Assembly: GCF_001509585.1 (NCBI RefSeq)
Contig: NZ_LNCI01000005.1
Location: 310,001-374,000, forward strand
Source of the DNA: Tropicimonas marinistellae
GTDB lineage: Bacteria > Pseudomonadota > Alphaproteobacteria > Rhodobacterales > Rhodobacteraceae
Length of the DNA: 64,000 bases
Reading direction: 5' to 3'
Shown here: piece after piece, positions 1 through 11,100 of the stretch
Layout: each line of letters begins with the position of its first letter
How positions within the stretch are numbered: position 1 is the first letter of the stretch
The notes under the pieces: generated by a model
Databases searched by the model: none
Told to the model about the DNA's origin: nothing
What the model saw: only the letters and a program-made list of their open reading frames with translations
Translations under genes and position numbers: made by a program

Positions 1-233
1 AACAGCGTCGCAACCCGCGCCGCGTTTATCCGCGTCTCGAAATAAGGCATGCGCAGGCACTCGTCCGCGAGTTCGGGATTGAGCACGAAGAACCGTTCGA
101 TCCGCTTGGCATACCGATCATGCACACAGGCCCAGCCGAGCCCGCACTTGCCCTGCGGCAGCAGGCTGCGGAAACGGCAGCGCGCACAATCGAGCGCCGC
201 GCCCTGCCAGTCGACCGGATCAGGTCCTTCCAT
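1..233 (-). CDS. LRV 4Fe-4S leucine-rich-repeat-variant protein (partial)
   Basis: This is the N-terminal 77 codons of a gene that runs off the left edge. It starts with an ATG at 233, a few bases after the fdxN stop (238-240), so it is translated in the same operon. The visible protein has four cysteines in the pattern C-x2-C-x10-C-x5-C (around LDCARC, GKCGLG and ACVH). That fits the N-terminal 4Fe-4S module of the LRV protein found downstream of nifB and fdxN in Azotobacter vinelandii. The leucine-rich-repeat-variant part would lie outside the window. The role of LRV in nitrogen fixation is not established. The assignment rests on the cysteine pattern plus the nifB-fdxN context. Confidence 0.7.
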   Translation of the reverse strand, partial: MEGPDPVDWQGAALDCARCRFRSLLPQGKCGLGWACVHDRYAKRIERFFVLNPELADECLRMPYFETRINAARVATL

Positions 234-237
234 CAAC

Positions 238-462
<225 letters not shown>

Positions 463-1950
463 TCAGGCGATCTCGGCCGCGGTTTCGGGAAGGCCCATCT
501 TCTGGCGATAGACTGCGGAAACGGCGGTTTCGATATAGTCGTAGGCGTAGTTCTGGATTGCCTCGATACCGGCCGCCGCGAGGTCTTCGCGCGGGCAGTC
601 GCCGATCTTTGCGCAAAGGATCGTGTCGATGCCTTCCAGCGTTTTGATGACCAGTTCCAGCTTGTCCTCCTCGCCGTAGCCACCGACGCAGTAATTGTCG
701 CAGCGGCGATGGGTGACGAAGCGCACGCCCTCCGCATCGACTTCGAAAATCTGGAACTCCGTTGCGTGTCCGAAATGCTGGTTGATCCGTCCGCCGCCCT
801 TGGTTGCGACGGCGACGAGCATCGCCTCGGCCCCGTTGGCAACGGCGGCGACGGTTTCGGCCTTGGCTTCCTCGGCCGCTGCGCGCCGTTCCTGGCGTTC
901 GCCGGCCACCCATTCCTTGTAGGCTTCGCGCTTGGAAGGATCGTAGCTCACCTCCTCCGGGACCTGATCCATGGTGAATTCCTGGCCGCGATCCTCGCCC
1001 AGCAGGCCCACGGCATCGGCACGGCACTGGCGGCAATGTTTCATCAGGTTGGCGCCGCCGGCGCAGGCATCCTGCAGCTTCTTCAGCTCGGCCGCCGTTG
1101 GGCCGCGCTGACCGTCGAGGCCAAAGACCGTGCCATGTGCAGAGTCGGAAATCAGGGGCATGATATTGTGGAGGAAGGCACCGCGCTTCTTGACCTCCTT
1201 GTTCACCTCCAGAAGGTGCTCGTCGTTGATGCCGGGGATCATCACCGAATTGACCTTCACGAGAATGCCCCGCTCGGTGAGCATGTCGAGGCTCTGCATC
1301 TGCCGCTCATGCAGGATCTGGCTCGCCTCCAGCCCTTCGATCCGCCGGTGATCGTAGAAGATCCAGGGGTAGATCTTCGTGCCGACTTCCGGGTCGATCA
1401 TGTTGATGGTCAGGGTGACGTGGTCGATGTTCATATCGAGCAGTTCGTCCACGTGGTCGGGCATCGCGAGACCATTGGTCGAAATGCAGAGCTTGATGTC
1501 GGGAAGCTGCTCCACGACCTTCTGGAAGGTCGCCTTCGTCTTGCGCCAGTCATAGGCACTGTCTCCCGGACCCGCGATCCCGAGCACGGAAAGCTGCGGC
1601 ACCTCGTTCGCCACCGCGATCACCTTTCGCGCGGCGGCCTCCGGGTTCAACCGTTCGGAGACGACACCGGGACGGCTTTCATTGGCGCAGTCATACTTTC
1701 GGTTGCAGTAATTGCACTGGATGTTGCACGCCGGCGCGACAGCCACGTGCATGCGCGCGAAATAGTGGTGCGCCTCTTCGGAATAGCAGGGGTGGTCCTT
1801 CACCTTCTCCCATACCTCGGGCGCCATATCTTCAGGTCGGTCGGACGAACCGCAGGCGGAGCTGCTGCACCCCTCGCTTTCCATCGCTTTCGTGAGCGTG
1901 TCACGGCTGGCCACCTGAAGCCCACCGAGCGAAACGACATTACCGGCCAT
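463..1950 (-). CDS. nifB: Nitrogenase cofactor biosynthesis radical SAM protein NifB
   Basis: A 495-residue NifB. It converts [4Fe-4S] clusters and SAM into NifB-co, the 8Fe-9S-carbide core of the FeMo cofactor. The radical-SAM cysteines are C75, C79 and C82 (CNIQCNYC). A cysteine-rich N-terminus (SEGCSSSACGSS) precedes the barrel. A NifX/NifB-like cofactor-binding domain occupies roughly residues 365-480 (ATKGGGRINQHFGHA, then CDNYCVGG). Length and domain order match full NifB proteins with the C-terminal NifX-like domain. An AAAGGA ribosome-binding site sits about 8 bp before the ATG at 1950. It heads the nifB-fdxN-LRV operon and has a sigma-54 promoter at 2004-2018. Confidence 0.97.
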   Translation of the reverse strand: MAGNVVSLGGLQVASRDTLTKAMESEGCSSSACGSSDRPEDMAPEVWEKVKDHPCYSEEAHHYFARMHVAVAPACNIQCNYCNRKYDCANESRPGVVSERLNPEAAARKVIAVANEVPQLSVLGIAGPGDSAYDWRKTKATFQKVVEQLPDIKLCISTNGLAMPDHVDELLDMNIDHVTLTINMIDPEVGTKIYPWIFYDHRRIEGLEASQILHERQMQSLDMLTERGILVKVNSVMIPGINDEHLLEVNKEVKKRGAFLHNIMPLISDSAHGTVFGLDGQRGPTAAELKKLQDACAGGANLMKHCRQCRADAVGLLGEDRGQEFTMDQVPEEVSYDPSKREAYKEWVAGERQERRAAAEEAKAETVAAVANGAEAMLVAVATKGGGRINQHFGHATEFQIFEVDAEGVRFVTHRRCDNYCVGGYGEEDKLELVIKTLEGIDTILCAKIGDCPREDLAAAGIEAIQNYAYDYIETAVSAVYRQKMGLPETAAEIA

Positions 1951-2003
1951 CTGTTGTTCCTTTCTGTCCGCGCGGACCTGGGGTCATAACACGGATTAGA
2001 AAA

Positions 2004-2018
2004 GCAACGGCTGTGCCA
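2004..2018 (-). promoter_or_regulatory. Sigma-54 (-24/-12) promoter of nifB
   Basis: On the minus strand the sequence reads TGGCACAGCCGTTGC, which is TGGCAC-N5-TTGC and matches the sigma-54 consensus exactly. It lies 54 bp upstream of the nifB ATG, predicting a short leader of about 40 nt. I found no perfect TGT-N10-ACA NifA site between here and 2170, so the activator site may be degenerate or lie within the upstream gene. Confidence 0.88.
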
Positions 2019-2032
2019 AAATCACTTTATTT

Positions 2033-2050
2033 TTTAATTACAGATACTTA
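2033..2050. repeat. AT-rich 18-mer, copy 1 (upstream of nifB)
   Basis: TTTAATTACAGATACTTA lies just upstream of the nifB -24/-12 element, where activators or IHF-type bending proteins normally bind. An almost identical 18-mer (17 of 18 bases) occurs at 19298-19315, upstream of the exopolysaccharide operon. The function is unknown. The AT-richness stands out from the surrounding DNA. Confidence 0.5.
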
Positions 2051-2168
2051 CTCAATATACCCCGGTGCGGCCGGTATCCGACCGTCGGGCAAACGACAAA
2101 ATGGTGACGAAGCCGACATTCAACAATGACGGATGATCGCGTCGTGCCCGGCCTGCTCCAGACCCCAC

Positions 2169-2651
2169 CTACGCGTGACGCGCCAGAAAATCCGAGAGCG
2201 TCTCGACAATCATCGCGTGATCCTCGGCGGACGCGAGGCCAGATACCGTAATCGCCCCGATCACTCCGACCCCGGCAACCCGGATCGGGAAGCTGCCGCC
2301 GTGGGCGGCGAAATCCAGCGGGTCTAACCCCAGGTCAGGCCCTGGTTGCTTGCCGGCCGCCTCAAGGCGCATCCCGACCAGCATCGACGCACAATGCTTG
2401 CGCAGGACAATGTTGCTCTTTCGTCGGGCCCAGTGGTCGTTGTCAGGCGCGCTGCCCGGCAGCGCTGCGTGAAACAGCGTTCGGTCCGGGGTTCGGATAT
2501 TGATGACGACAGGCGCTGCCTGAGCCCGTGCCGCCGCGACAAGCGCCCCGCCAAGCGCAAATGCCGTGTCCTCCGAAAACCCGGGAAATACCAACTGCGC
2601 CTCCTGCGCTTCCAGGATTTCCGCCGTAAGTTCTGCAGCCTTGTCGCTCAT
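2169..2651 (-). CDS. UPF0303 / heme-degrading-domain family protein
   Basis: A 160-residue soluble protein of the UPF0303 (YBR137W-like, DUF336-type) family. The evidence is the conserved LPGSAPDN segment, the following WARRKSNIVL stretch and a glycine-rich C-terminal half (GSFPIRVAGVGVIGAITVSG). It has no signal peptide or membrane segment. Relatives form alpha-beta oligomers, and some are called heme-degrading or heme-binding without a firm activity. It is placed between nifA and nifB on the same strand, 161 bp after nifA. It may be read through from nifA, or be a separate unit, since nifB has its own promoter. A role in nitrogen fixation is only suggested by position. Confidence 0.75.
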   Translation of the reverse strand: MSDKAAELTAEILEAQEAQLVFPGFSEDTAFALGGALVAAARAQAAPVVINIRTPDRTLFHAALPGSAPDNDHWARRKSNIVLRKHCASMLVGMRLEAAGKQPGPDLGLDPLDFAAHGGSFPIRVAGVGVIGAITVSGLASAEDHAMIVETLSDFLARHA

Positions 2652-2812
2652 TCTGCGCCACCCTTTCCGTCATCGAAGCGGCATGATGCCGGGTAAATGA
2701 CCCTCCAGGCCAGCATCTTCTCGCATGAATGGATGGCGCGCACTTAACCTGATTTCGTTCCGCATGGCCACAGCGGCAGTTTTGCCGACGGCAGTGCCAG
2801 GGGAAACAGATC

Positions 2813-4573
2813 TCAGATCTTCTTGATCTCGACGTTGTGCTTTCGCAGCGCGTAGCCGATCTGCCGCGGCGTGAGACCCAGCAGCCGTGCCGCTTTTGCC
2901 TGCACCCAACCGGCCTGTTCCATCGCCTCGATCAACTCATCGCGTTCCGTGTTCGCGGTTTTCCGCGGCTGCGGCGCCGGCGCCCGACGATTTGCGAAGG
3001 GTTCGCGGGGCGCCGGGTTCACCGCCGGATAGACGATGTCTCCGGCAGACAATCCGCCGATCGGCGAATAGGCCGAGTTTTGCATCCGCCACAGTTCCGC
3101 CGACAGACAGGCATCCTGCTGACAAGCCATGTCGTCCGCGCTGATCACGCTGCCTTCGCAAAGCGCTGCACTGCGATGAATGCAGTTTTCGAGTTCGCGA
3201 ACATTTCCGGGGAACCGACAGCCGAGCAGCGTATCCAACGCATTGTCCGCCAGTTCGATCTCCGTTCCATTCTCTTCGTTGAAGCGGTCGAGGAACGTCT
3301 TTGCGAGCTCGGGAATGTCCTCCGGCCGCTCTCGCAAGGGCGGCAGGTGGATCGGTACGACACAGATGCGGAAATACAGGTCGGCGCGAAACTGGCCGTG
3401 GGCCACGGCCTCCTCAAGATCCCTGTTTGTTGCGGTGATCAGGCGCACATCCACCTTGATCGTCTTGGTCCCACCGACCCGCTCGAATTCGCCTTCCTGC
3501 AGAACCCGAAGTAGCTTCGTCTGAAACTCGTGCTTGATCTCGCCAATCTCGTCGAGAAAAAGCGTCCCGCCATCGGCCAGCTCAAAGCGTCCCTTTTTCT
3601 GCCCCGTGGCGCCGGTGAATGACCCCTTTTCGTGGCCGAAGAGTTCGGTTTCCAGCAGCGTTTCGCTCAGTGCGGCACAATTTACTTTGATGAACGGTTT
3701 ATCGGCGCGGTCGCTCAGTCCATGAATGGCGCGTGCAAAAAGTTCTTTACCCGTCCCGCTTTCGCCCCGCAAAAGCACCTGCGTACTGGTCTTTGCGACC
3801 TTGCGGATACGCTTGGCAACAGCACTGATCGCTGCGCTCTCTCCCACAATTCCCTGGTCCGGCAAAAGGGGCTCGCTTTCTTCACTCACGCCGTGCGCGG
3901 CCTTCAATGCCTTGCCTGCCTCGCGGAACAAGCGGTCGCGGTCCCGAGCAACGGCCCGACGAAAGCGCAGAGACTGCTCGAGCAAGGACGCAATCATCGT
4001 CATCACGCGCTGGTCGTTGGCGACGTCGCGAGCGGGATCGTTCGTGAATGGACGGAAAACGGTCAGCACACCGATAACGAGCGGCAGATGGGGTTCCGCC
4101 CTGATCGGCACCGCGATCAACGCCAGGTTCGTGTCCGTTGTATCATCGGGCAGCGCAATCGACCCGATTTCACCAACTACGTCCAACGAAACGAGCGGAA
4201 CGCCGTTCTGAAACACCATTTCGGCGACAGGATCCGTGCGCTGGCGTTTCGGCTGGATCTCCGGCGCCGTGCCGCGAACCGTGGCCGCGAGGGTAAATGG
4301 ATTATGACCGGATTTGCCGACGCCCGCGGCCCCAGGCTCGGCAATGAGCGACAGGGACCCGTTTTTCAAGCCCATGAACGAGGCCAATATCCCAAAAACC
4401 GCGGGCATCGCGGAAACCGGATCAACGGCGCCCGTCAACAGCTTTGCGATTTCGAATACCGTTTCCATGGAGGATTGCTCGGTCTCCCGAGCGGCGATTG
4501 CCGACTGCTGCCTGCGATATGCCAGGGCGGTCGATGAGATCAGTCGGATAGGCTCTGCAACGTCAATGTGCAT
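2813..4573 (-). CDS. nifA: NifA, sigma-54-dependent activator of nif genes, oxygen-sensitive type
   Basis: A 586-residue enhancer-binding protein. Residues about 30-200 form the GAF sensor. The AAA+ domain covers about 240-475, with Walker A GESGTGKE at 270-277, the sigma-54-contacting loop as GSFTGA at 317-322, and Walker B around [10 protein letters not shown] proline-rich linker leads to a Fis-type helix-turn-helix at about 555-578. Cysteines C452, C464, C484 and C489 reproduce exactly the C-x11-C-x19-C-x4-C pattern of NifA proteins that are inactivated by oxygen without needing NifL. I see no nifL in the window. It should act at the nifB promoter 800 bp downstream. Its own promoter was not identified. 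Confidence 0.96.
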   Translation of the reverse strand: MHIDVAEPIRLISSTALAYRRQQSAIAARETEQSSMETVFEIAKLLTGAVDPVSAMPAVFGILASFMGLKNGSLSLIAEPGAAGVGKSGHNPFTLAATVRGTAPEIQPKRQRTDPVAEMVFQNGVPLVSLDVVGEIGSIALPDDTTDTNLALIAVPIRAEPHLPLVIGVLTVFRPFTNDPARDVANDQRVMTMIASLLEQSLRFRRAVARDRDRLFREAGKALKAAHGVSEESEPLLPDQGIVGESAAISAVAKRIRKVAKTSTQVLLRGESGTGKELFARAIHGLSDRADKPFIKVNCAALSETLLETELFGHEKGSFTGATGQKKGRFELADGGTLFLDEIGEIKHEFQTKLLRVLQEGEFERVGGTKTIKVDVRLITATNRDLEEAVAHGQFRADLYFRICVVPIHLPPLRERPEDIPELAKTFLDRFNEENGTEIELADNALDTLLGCRFPGNVRELENCIHRSAALCEGSVISADDMACQQDACLSAELWRMQNSAYSPIGGLSAGDIVYPAVNPAPREPFANRRAPAPQPRKTANTERDELIEAMEQAGWVQAKAARLLGLTPRQIGYALRKHNVEIKKI

Positions 4574-4691
4574 GGCGACTTATCATTCCCAGAAGATCCA
4601 GGTGAACGCGGCTCGTCCCGAGCAACGTCTCCTCCCGATTCCATGTTGGGGGAGCGATTCGGGATTTGTCCAGTTCCGCTCCCGGAAATGC

Positions 4692-4707
4692 CGGCAGGCG
4701 CCTGCCG
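4692..4707. repeat. 16-bp perfect palindrome upstream of nifA
   Basis: CGGCAGGCGCCTGCCG is perfectly self-complementary, about 120 bp upstream of the nifA start. It could be an operator for a dimeric regulator or a chance GC-rich palindrome. There is no T-run, so it is not a terminator. Confidence 0.35.
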
Positions 4708-4938
4708 ACGCCGCAACATTGCCCGCGAATGCGTGCAAACCCGGCAGGATTGTATCGCATCGGGCCTTTTTTTGCCCGCTGAGAGGGATAGTCGCTCTCA
4801 CGGGCAGCGCCTCGAAAGGCTCCGCACCCGGCGGAAACGGACCGAATCGCAAGCCATGAGGTCGGTGCGCACCGGCATCGATCGCTCGGGTCACAGCCGG
4901 CAGGCGATTAACTGCCCTGCCTCGGCAGCGCGACCGTC

Positions 4939-4960
4939 CCGAACCGCTTCGAGCGGTCGG
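4939..4960. repeat. Hairpin upstream of the NRPS-PKS gene
   Basis: ACCGCT-TCG-AGCGGT forms a 6-bp stem that extends by three more pairs with a bulged A (4939-4960). It lies about 190 bp before the NRPS-PKS start and lacks a T-run. The role is unknown. It may be an operator or only structure in DNA. Confidence 0.3.
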
Positions 4961-5149
4961 CAAGACGAGACATCTACATGGAACGTCCGTCCCATCGAGA
5001 CCCCATACGCCACAATTTGAAATCAATACAGGAACAAGAATTCCATTTCCGCGCATTCGGCAACAAACGCAAAAATAATTGCTTCAACAACGGCGCAAAG
5101 GTAAAAGTCAACCTGTGTTATGTGTTGATTTTCGGTAAAGGGTGCGACC

Positions 5150-8100
5150 TTGGATTCGGGTTATTTTGAGCATGTTGCCGGGTTGGAATTCGACCCGCAT
5201 CTCGGTCTCTTCGACATATTCCACAAGCGCTGCGAAGACATGCCGGATGCGACGGCGGTCATCCTTGATACGCAGGAAATCAGCTATCGCGAGCTTCATG
5301 CGTCCGCCCGTCAACTGAGTGCCCGGTTGATCCTCGCCGGCGTGCAACCCGGGGACCGGGTGGGGATACTTGCCGAACGTGGACTTGAGGCAATCACGGC
5401 CATCGTCGGAACCGCCGGAACCCGCGCGGCCTACGTGCCGTTGGTCCCAAGCTATCATCAGGGACAGATCGGGTTCATCGCCGGTGACGTTGCGCCAAGC
5501 GTCTTGCTCTTTGCCAACGGGCTGGAGGACGAGGCCCGCCGGATCGCACCTGAGGATTGCACGGTGCTGGCGATTTCCCAGCCGACGGACGTGGCGGACG
5601 ACGTTGCGTTCGAACCATCCATGGGCGACGATGTCGCCTGTATCCTCTATACCTCCGGTTCGACCGGGAAGCCCAAGGGCGTCGAGCTTCTTCACAAGGG
5701 TCTCGCGAGACTGGGATACGATCAGACCGTCACGCTCTTCGATCGTGGCGAGCGTCTCCTCCACAGCAGCACACTTGCCGCCGACCTGGCGGCGGCCGAG
5801 ATCTGGGGGCCGCTCAATGTCGGTGGCACGATTGTCGTCATGGAGGAAACGCGCGTTTCCATCGATGCGATCGCGCGTTGTATCGATGCGCATAAAGTCG
5901 ACGTGGCAACCTTCTATACCGGCATCTTCCATCTCATTGTCGAAAGCCGACCCGAGGTCTTGTCCGGCCTGCGGCTCGTCTCGTCCGGCGGCGATGCGCT
6001 CTCCGCGCCGCATGTGGAACGCGTCATGCGCGCCTGTCCTGGCACGCAGGTCTGCAACATGTACGGTCCCACGGAAACGTCGGTCTACACCCACCTGCAC
6101 ATCGTACAGCCGGAGGATATTGCCGCCGGGGTGGTTCCGCTCGGAAAAGCCGTCGGGCATACGGAATGCCTCGTTCTCGACCCCGATCTACAGGAGGTGC
6201 CGGACAATACTCCTGGCCAATGTGTGATCGCCGGCCACGGCGTGGCGCGCGGCTACTTCATGCGACCCGACCTGAGTGGCGCGGCCTTCGTCGACGACCC
6301 GAGGCCCGGACGGGGCGGCAAGGTCTACCTGACGGGCGATCTGGTTGTCCGTGACACGAACGGTATTGTTCATTTCCGCGGGCGTGCGGATCGGCAAGTC
6401 AAACTCGGCGGTCGGCGGATCGAACTCGACGAGATCGAAGCCACGCTGCGTCACATGGAGATCGTCGACAATGCCGCCGTCGCAACAGTCAAGGACGCGA
6501 CAGACGAGCTGCAGATCATCGCCTTCCTGAAGCGCGCGCCCGATGCCCCGGTTTCGGATACCGCGTTCTTGAAGGATCTTGGCAATTTGCTCGCGGCCGA
6601 GTTGCCGGAGGCACTGATCCCGCGTGTCATGCGCGTCTGTGACGAGTTTCCGCTGACAGGCAACGGCAAGGTCGACCGAAAGCGCTTGTTGAAGGATTAC
6701 GAAGCGGAAGCCGCGGCAATGGCCACGAACGAGGCCACGCGGCTGCGCGCCGACATTTCGCTCGACACGCCATTCGCTTCGCCACAGGGCGCATCGGAAA
6801 CAGCAATTGCCGAAATCTGGTGCGAGCTTCTTGGCCTCGACAGCGTTGGCCGAAATGATCGCTTCTTCGACCTCGGTGGCCGGTCGTTTCTGGCCATGCA
6901 ATGTCTGGAACGCATTCAGGCAAAACTGGGCACCGCGATCAGCGTTGCGGAGTTCTTCGATACGCCCACCGTCTCTGGCCTCGCGTATGCCGCGGATGCG
7001 ACCTTGCAGGACCGGGTTCGCGTTCGTCATGTCGAACGCGATGTTGAACGGGACGACCGCATCGCCATCGTGGGTCTCGGCGGTCGCTTTCCCGGCGCGG
7101 GGGACATTCCTTCGTTTTGGGAGATGCTTGCCAGCGGCCGCTCGGGCCGTGTGGATATCACCCGCGAAGACCTGATCGCGGCAGGCGAAGACCCCGCTCT
7201 CCTCGACGATCCCGATTACGTCGCCTCCGCCTATCCGCTGGATGACGCGGAGGACTTCGATGCCGAGTTCTTCGGGTTCACCCCGCGCGAAGCGCAGTTG
7301 ATGGACCCACAGCAGCGCGTGCTGCTGGAGGCCGCCTGGACCGCGTTAGAGGACTCCGGATACGACCCCCGAACCGGCACCGACCGGATCGGTGTTTTCT
7401 GCGGTGTCGGCCGCAACGCCTACATGTTGCACAACCTCATGAGCCACCCGCTGCTGCGGGAGACGGCACATGAATACAACATGCTCATCGGGAACGAGCG
7501 GGACTTCCCCGCGACCCACATCTCGTTCCGTCTGGGCCTCAAGGGCCCCGGTATCAACGTGCAATCCGCGTGTTCCACATCCGGCGTGGCGATCCACCTC
7601 GCCGCCGAGAGCCTGCGTCGGCGCGAATGCGACGTGGCACTTGCGGGCGGTGCGAAAATCCTCGTGCCGAACCGTGTCGGGTACAGATACACCGAGGGCG
7701 GGCCGCTCTCGGCCGATGGTGTTGTGCGCGCCTTCGACGCCGAAGCCCGCGGCATGGTCCGTGGCAGCGGCGCCGCGATGCTGGCCTTCAAGCGCCTCGA
7801 CGACGCGATCCGGGACCGGGACAATATCTATGCCGTGCTCATCGGGTCGGCCGTCAACAACGACGGCGACGTGAAAGCCGGTTTCACCGCGCCGAGCGCG
7901 ACCGGGCAAGCAAACGTTATTGCGCAGGCCCTTCGGAACGCAGACGCCGACCCCTCCTCGATTTCGCTGATCGAGGCCCATGGCACCGGCACGATCCTGG
8001 GCGACCCGATCGAGGTCGCCGGCCTCACCCGCGCCTTCGCGACGTCCGAAGAACGCGAGTCGCCATGCTATCTCGGCTCGGTAAAGACGAACATCGGCCA

Positions 8101-11100
8101 CCTGGATGCCGGAGCGACAGCCGCCGGCCTCATCAAGGTCGCGCTATCGCTGAAGAACGAGACCATACCCGCCAGCCTGAACTTCAACGAGGCGAACCCC
8201 AAGATCGGCTTCTGCAACACGCCGTTCCAGGTCGCGGACAAGACGATGGACTGGCCGCGCAGCGACAGCCCGCGCCGTGCTGGTGTCAGTTCCTTCGGCC
8301 TTGGAGGAACAAACGCACATCTCGTGATCGAGGAGGCACCGGTTCCGCGGGAGATGATGTCCGTGCAGTCCGGACCGGAGTTGATCCTTGTGTCGGCACG
8401 TACCGACAAGGCGCTGGAGGATTCCGCGGATCAACTCGCCGACTGGCTTGAGCGCGAGTCGACGGTCCGCTTTTCCGATGTTGCCCACACGCTGCGTGCA
8501 GGCCGCCGCAGGTTCGAGAAACGTCTGGCGTTTCTTGCCGAGGACCGCGAGCAGGCCGTGACACTGCTGCGCGGGCGCGACCCGGCACAGATGCTGCGCA
8601 CCAGCACGGCGGCGCCCGACGCGCCGCTGGCGTTCCTCTTCCCCGGCGGTGGCGCGCAATACGCGGGCATGGCGCGCGACCTCTACGAGCAAGACCCGTC
8701 TTTCCGCGCCACGCTGGACGAATGCGACGCTATCTATGCTGCACAGACCGGCGGATCGCTCTTCGACATCATCTTCCGCGATGCGCCCATCGAGACCCCA
8801 CGCGAGGCGCTGCCGTCGCTCTTCTCGGTGGAATTGGCCATGGCACGCCGTGCGTTGGAGCTTGGGCTGACGCCTTCGCTCCTGCTTGGGCACTCCATGG
8901 GCGAATACACGGCCGCCTGCGTTGCCGGGGTGATGTCGCTGGAAGATGCGATGAAGATCGTGCTGTGCCGCGGTCGGTTGTTCGAAACGCTGCGGCCGGG
9001 CGCGATGCTGAGCGTGCCGCTTGCGGCCGATGATCTCGATCTCGGGGAGCACTTGTCAGTTGCAGCGATTAACCGCCCGGATCAATGCGTTGTCGCCGGA
9101 GACAGCGAGAGCATCCGCGCCTTGGCCGATGATCTTGCGGGGCGCGGCACCGACTGCAAGCAAGTCCATATCAACGTCGCCGCCCATTCCGTGCTGGTCG
9201 AACCGATCCTAACGGAATTCCGTTCGGCGTTTGAATCAATCGCTCTCAGCGCGCCGAAGATCCCAATCGTCTCCAACGTCACGGGCGAGATCCTGACAGA
9301 CGCGGAGGCCATCGACCCCGACTACTGGGTGCGTCACCTGCGGTCGACGGTGATGTTCGCAAAGGGTCTGGAATGTGTTTTCGCGCGGCAGAACGGCCTG
9401 TTGCTGGAGATCGGACCGGGCCAGACATTGAGCGCCTTTGCACGCCACCATGCCGGCCGGACCCGCGATCACGAAGTCATCGCCACCATGCGGCATCCGA
9501 AGGAGACCGCAGACGATTACCGCGTCTTTCTGTCCGCCCTGGGTCGGATCTGGCGCGCGGGCGGACCCGTCGACTGGTCGGCCTTCGACGGCGGACGCAG
9601 CAAGCGGGTCTCGCTGCCGACATATCCGTTCCAGCGCAAGCGGCACTGGATCGATGCCGTCCCGTTCACCGAAACAACGGCGCCGGAACCAACGCAGGAT
9701 CGACACGCGGAACTCACCACACCGGAGCCGGACCACGACACCGACACACCGGTCGAGGCGGCGGCCGAGCCACTTTCGAACCAGGAAAGCATCCGCCTCA
9801 AGCTGCGCGATATCCTATCGCAACTCAGCGGGTTTCCGGCAGAGGAGATCGACCCCTACGCGACTTTCCTGGAGCTTGGCTTCGACTCGCTCTTCCTCAC
9901 CCAGGCCAACGCCGCCTTCAAGCGCGCGTTCAAGGTACGACTGACCACGCGACAACTGATCGAGGCGACCCCGACCCTCGACGCACTGGCCACACATCTG
10001 GAAACGGAAGGGATTGCAGTCACAACGAGCCCGGAGCCGGCAACGGCCACGGCATCGGACGCCACTCCCGCGCCAGGCATCGACGGCGAGGCGGACACCG
10101 CTGCGGTGGAGAGCCCCGGTCTTGCCAAGGTCTCCAAGGGCGCCGGCCCGACGCTCACCGCCGATCAGGACGCCCATATTGACGCGCTCATCGCGGAAAC
10201 CAACCGCAGAACACCATCCGCCAAGGAACAGACCCAATCCGCGCGCGGTGTGTTGGCCGATCCTCGGACGGTGCAGGGCTTCCGTTCGCGCTGGAAGGAG
10301 ATGGTTTACCCGATCCTCTCCGACCGTGCGCAAGGCTCAAGGGTTTGGGACGTGGACGGAAATGAATATGTCGATCTCGTCAGCGGTTACGGCGTAACGT
10401 TCCTCGGCCACGGTCATCCACTCGTGATAGAAGCCGTCAAGCGCCAGATCGACCGGACACTGGCCATCGGCCCGCAAACCGTGCTGGCAGGCGAGACTGC
10501 GGAATTGGTTTCGCAACTCACCGGCATGGAGCGCGTTGCCTTCTGCAACACCGGCTCCGAGGCGGTGCTGGCGGCCGTGCGTATTGCCCGGACGGTCACC
10601 GGGCGGTCGAAAATCGTCAAGTTCGACGGCCATTACCACGGAATCTTCGACGAGATGCAGGTTCGCGGCAGCGGCCAGTCGGGCCAGTTGCGAACCCTGC
10701 CCGCCGCACCGGGCATTCCGCGAGAGGCGATCCAGAACACCATCGTGGTGAAGTACGGCGATCCGAGTGCGCTCGACGTGATACGCGACAATGCCGACGA
10801 GATCGCCTGCGTGCTGGTGGAGCCGGTGCGCAGTCGCAACCCGGACTTCCAGCCGAGAGAATACCTTCAGGAACTGCGCCGCGTGACGGAGGAGAGCGAC
10901 GTGCCGCTCGTCTTTGACGAGATCGTTACGGGTTTCCGGTCCCATCCCGGCGGGGCGCAAGCGCTGTTCGATGTGCGCGCCGACATGGCGACCTATGGCA
11001 AGGTCGCGGGCGGTGGACTGCCGATCGGGATCGTCACCGGCAAGGCCCAGTTCATGGATGCGCTCGACGGCGGGATGTGGGAATTCGGCGACGAGAGCGT

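Larger units (their letters stand above)
4574..5149. other. Intergenic region between divergent nifA and NRPS-PKS genes
   Basis: 576 bp separate the two divergent starts. I see no convincing gene. It holds a 16-bp perfect palindrome (4692-4707), a hairpin (4939-4960), and an AT-richer stretch from about 5020 to 5140 where the promoter of the NRPS-PKS gene should lie. A weak TTGCTT / TAAAAG pair with 17-bp spacing around 5075-5105 is possible but not compelling. AAAGGG, about 8 bp before the TTG at 5150, is the likely ribosome-binding site of the NRPS-PKS gene. No sigma-54 element or NifA box was found. Confidence 0.6.

Noticed and set aside
2794-2810. Possible second sigma-54 promoter (TGGCAC on the minus strand) ahead of the UPF0303 gene
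   Set aside because: The -12 GC is not at the required spacing (N6 instead of N5), and sigma-54 promoters tolerate spacing poorly.
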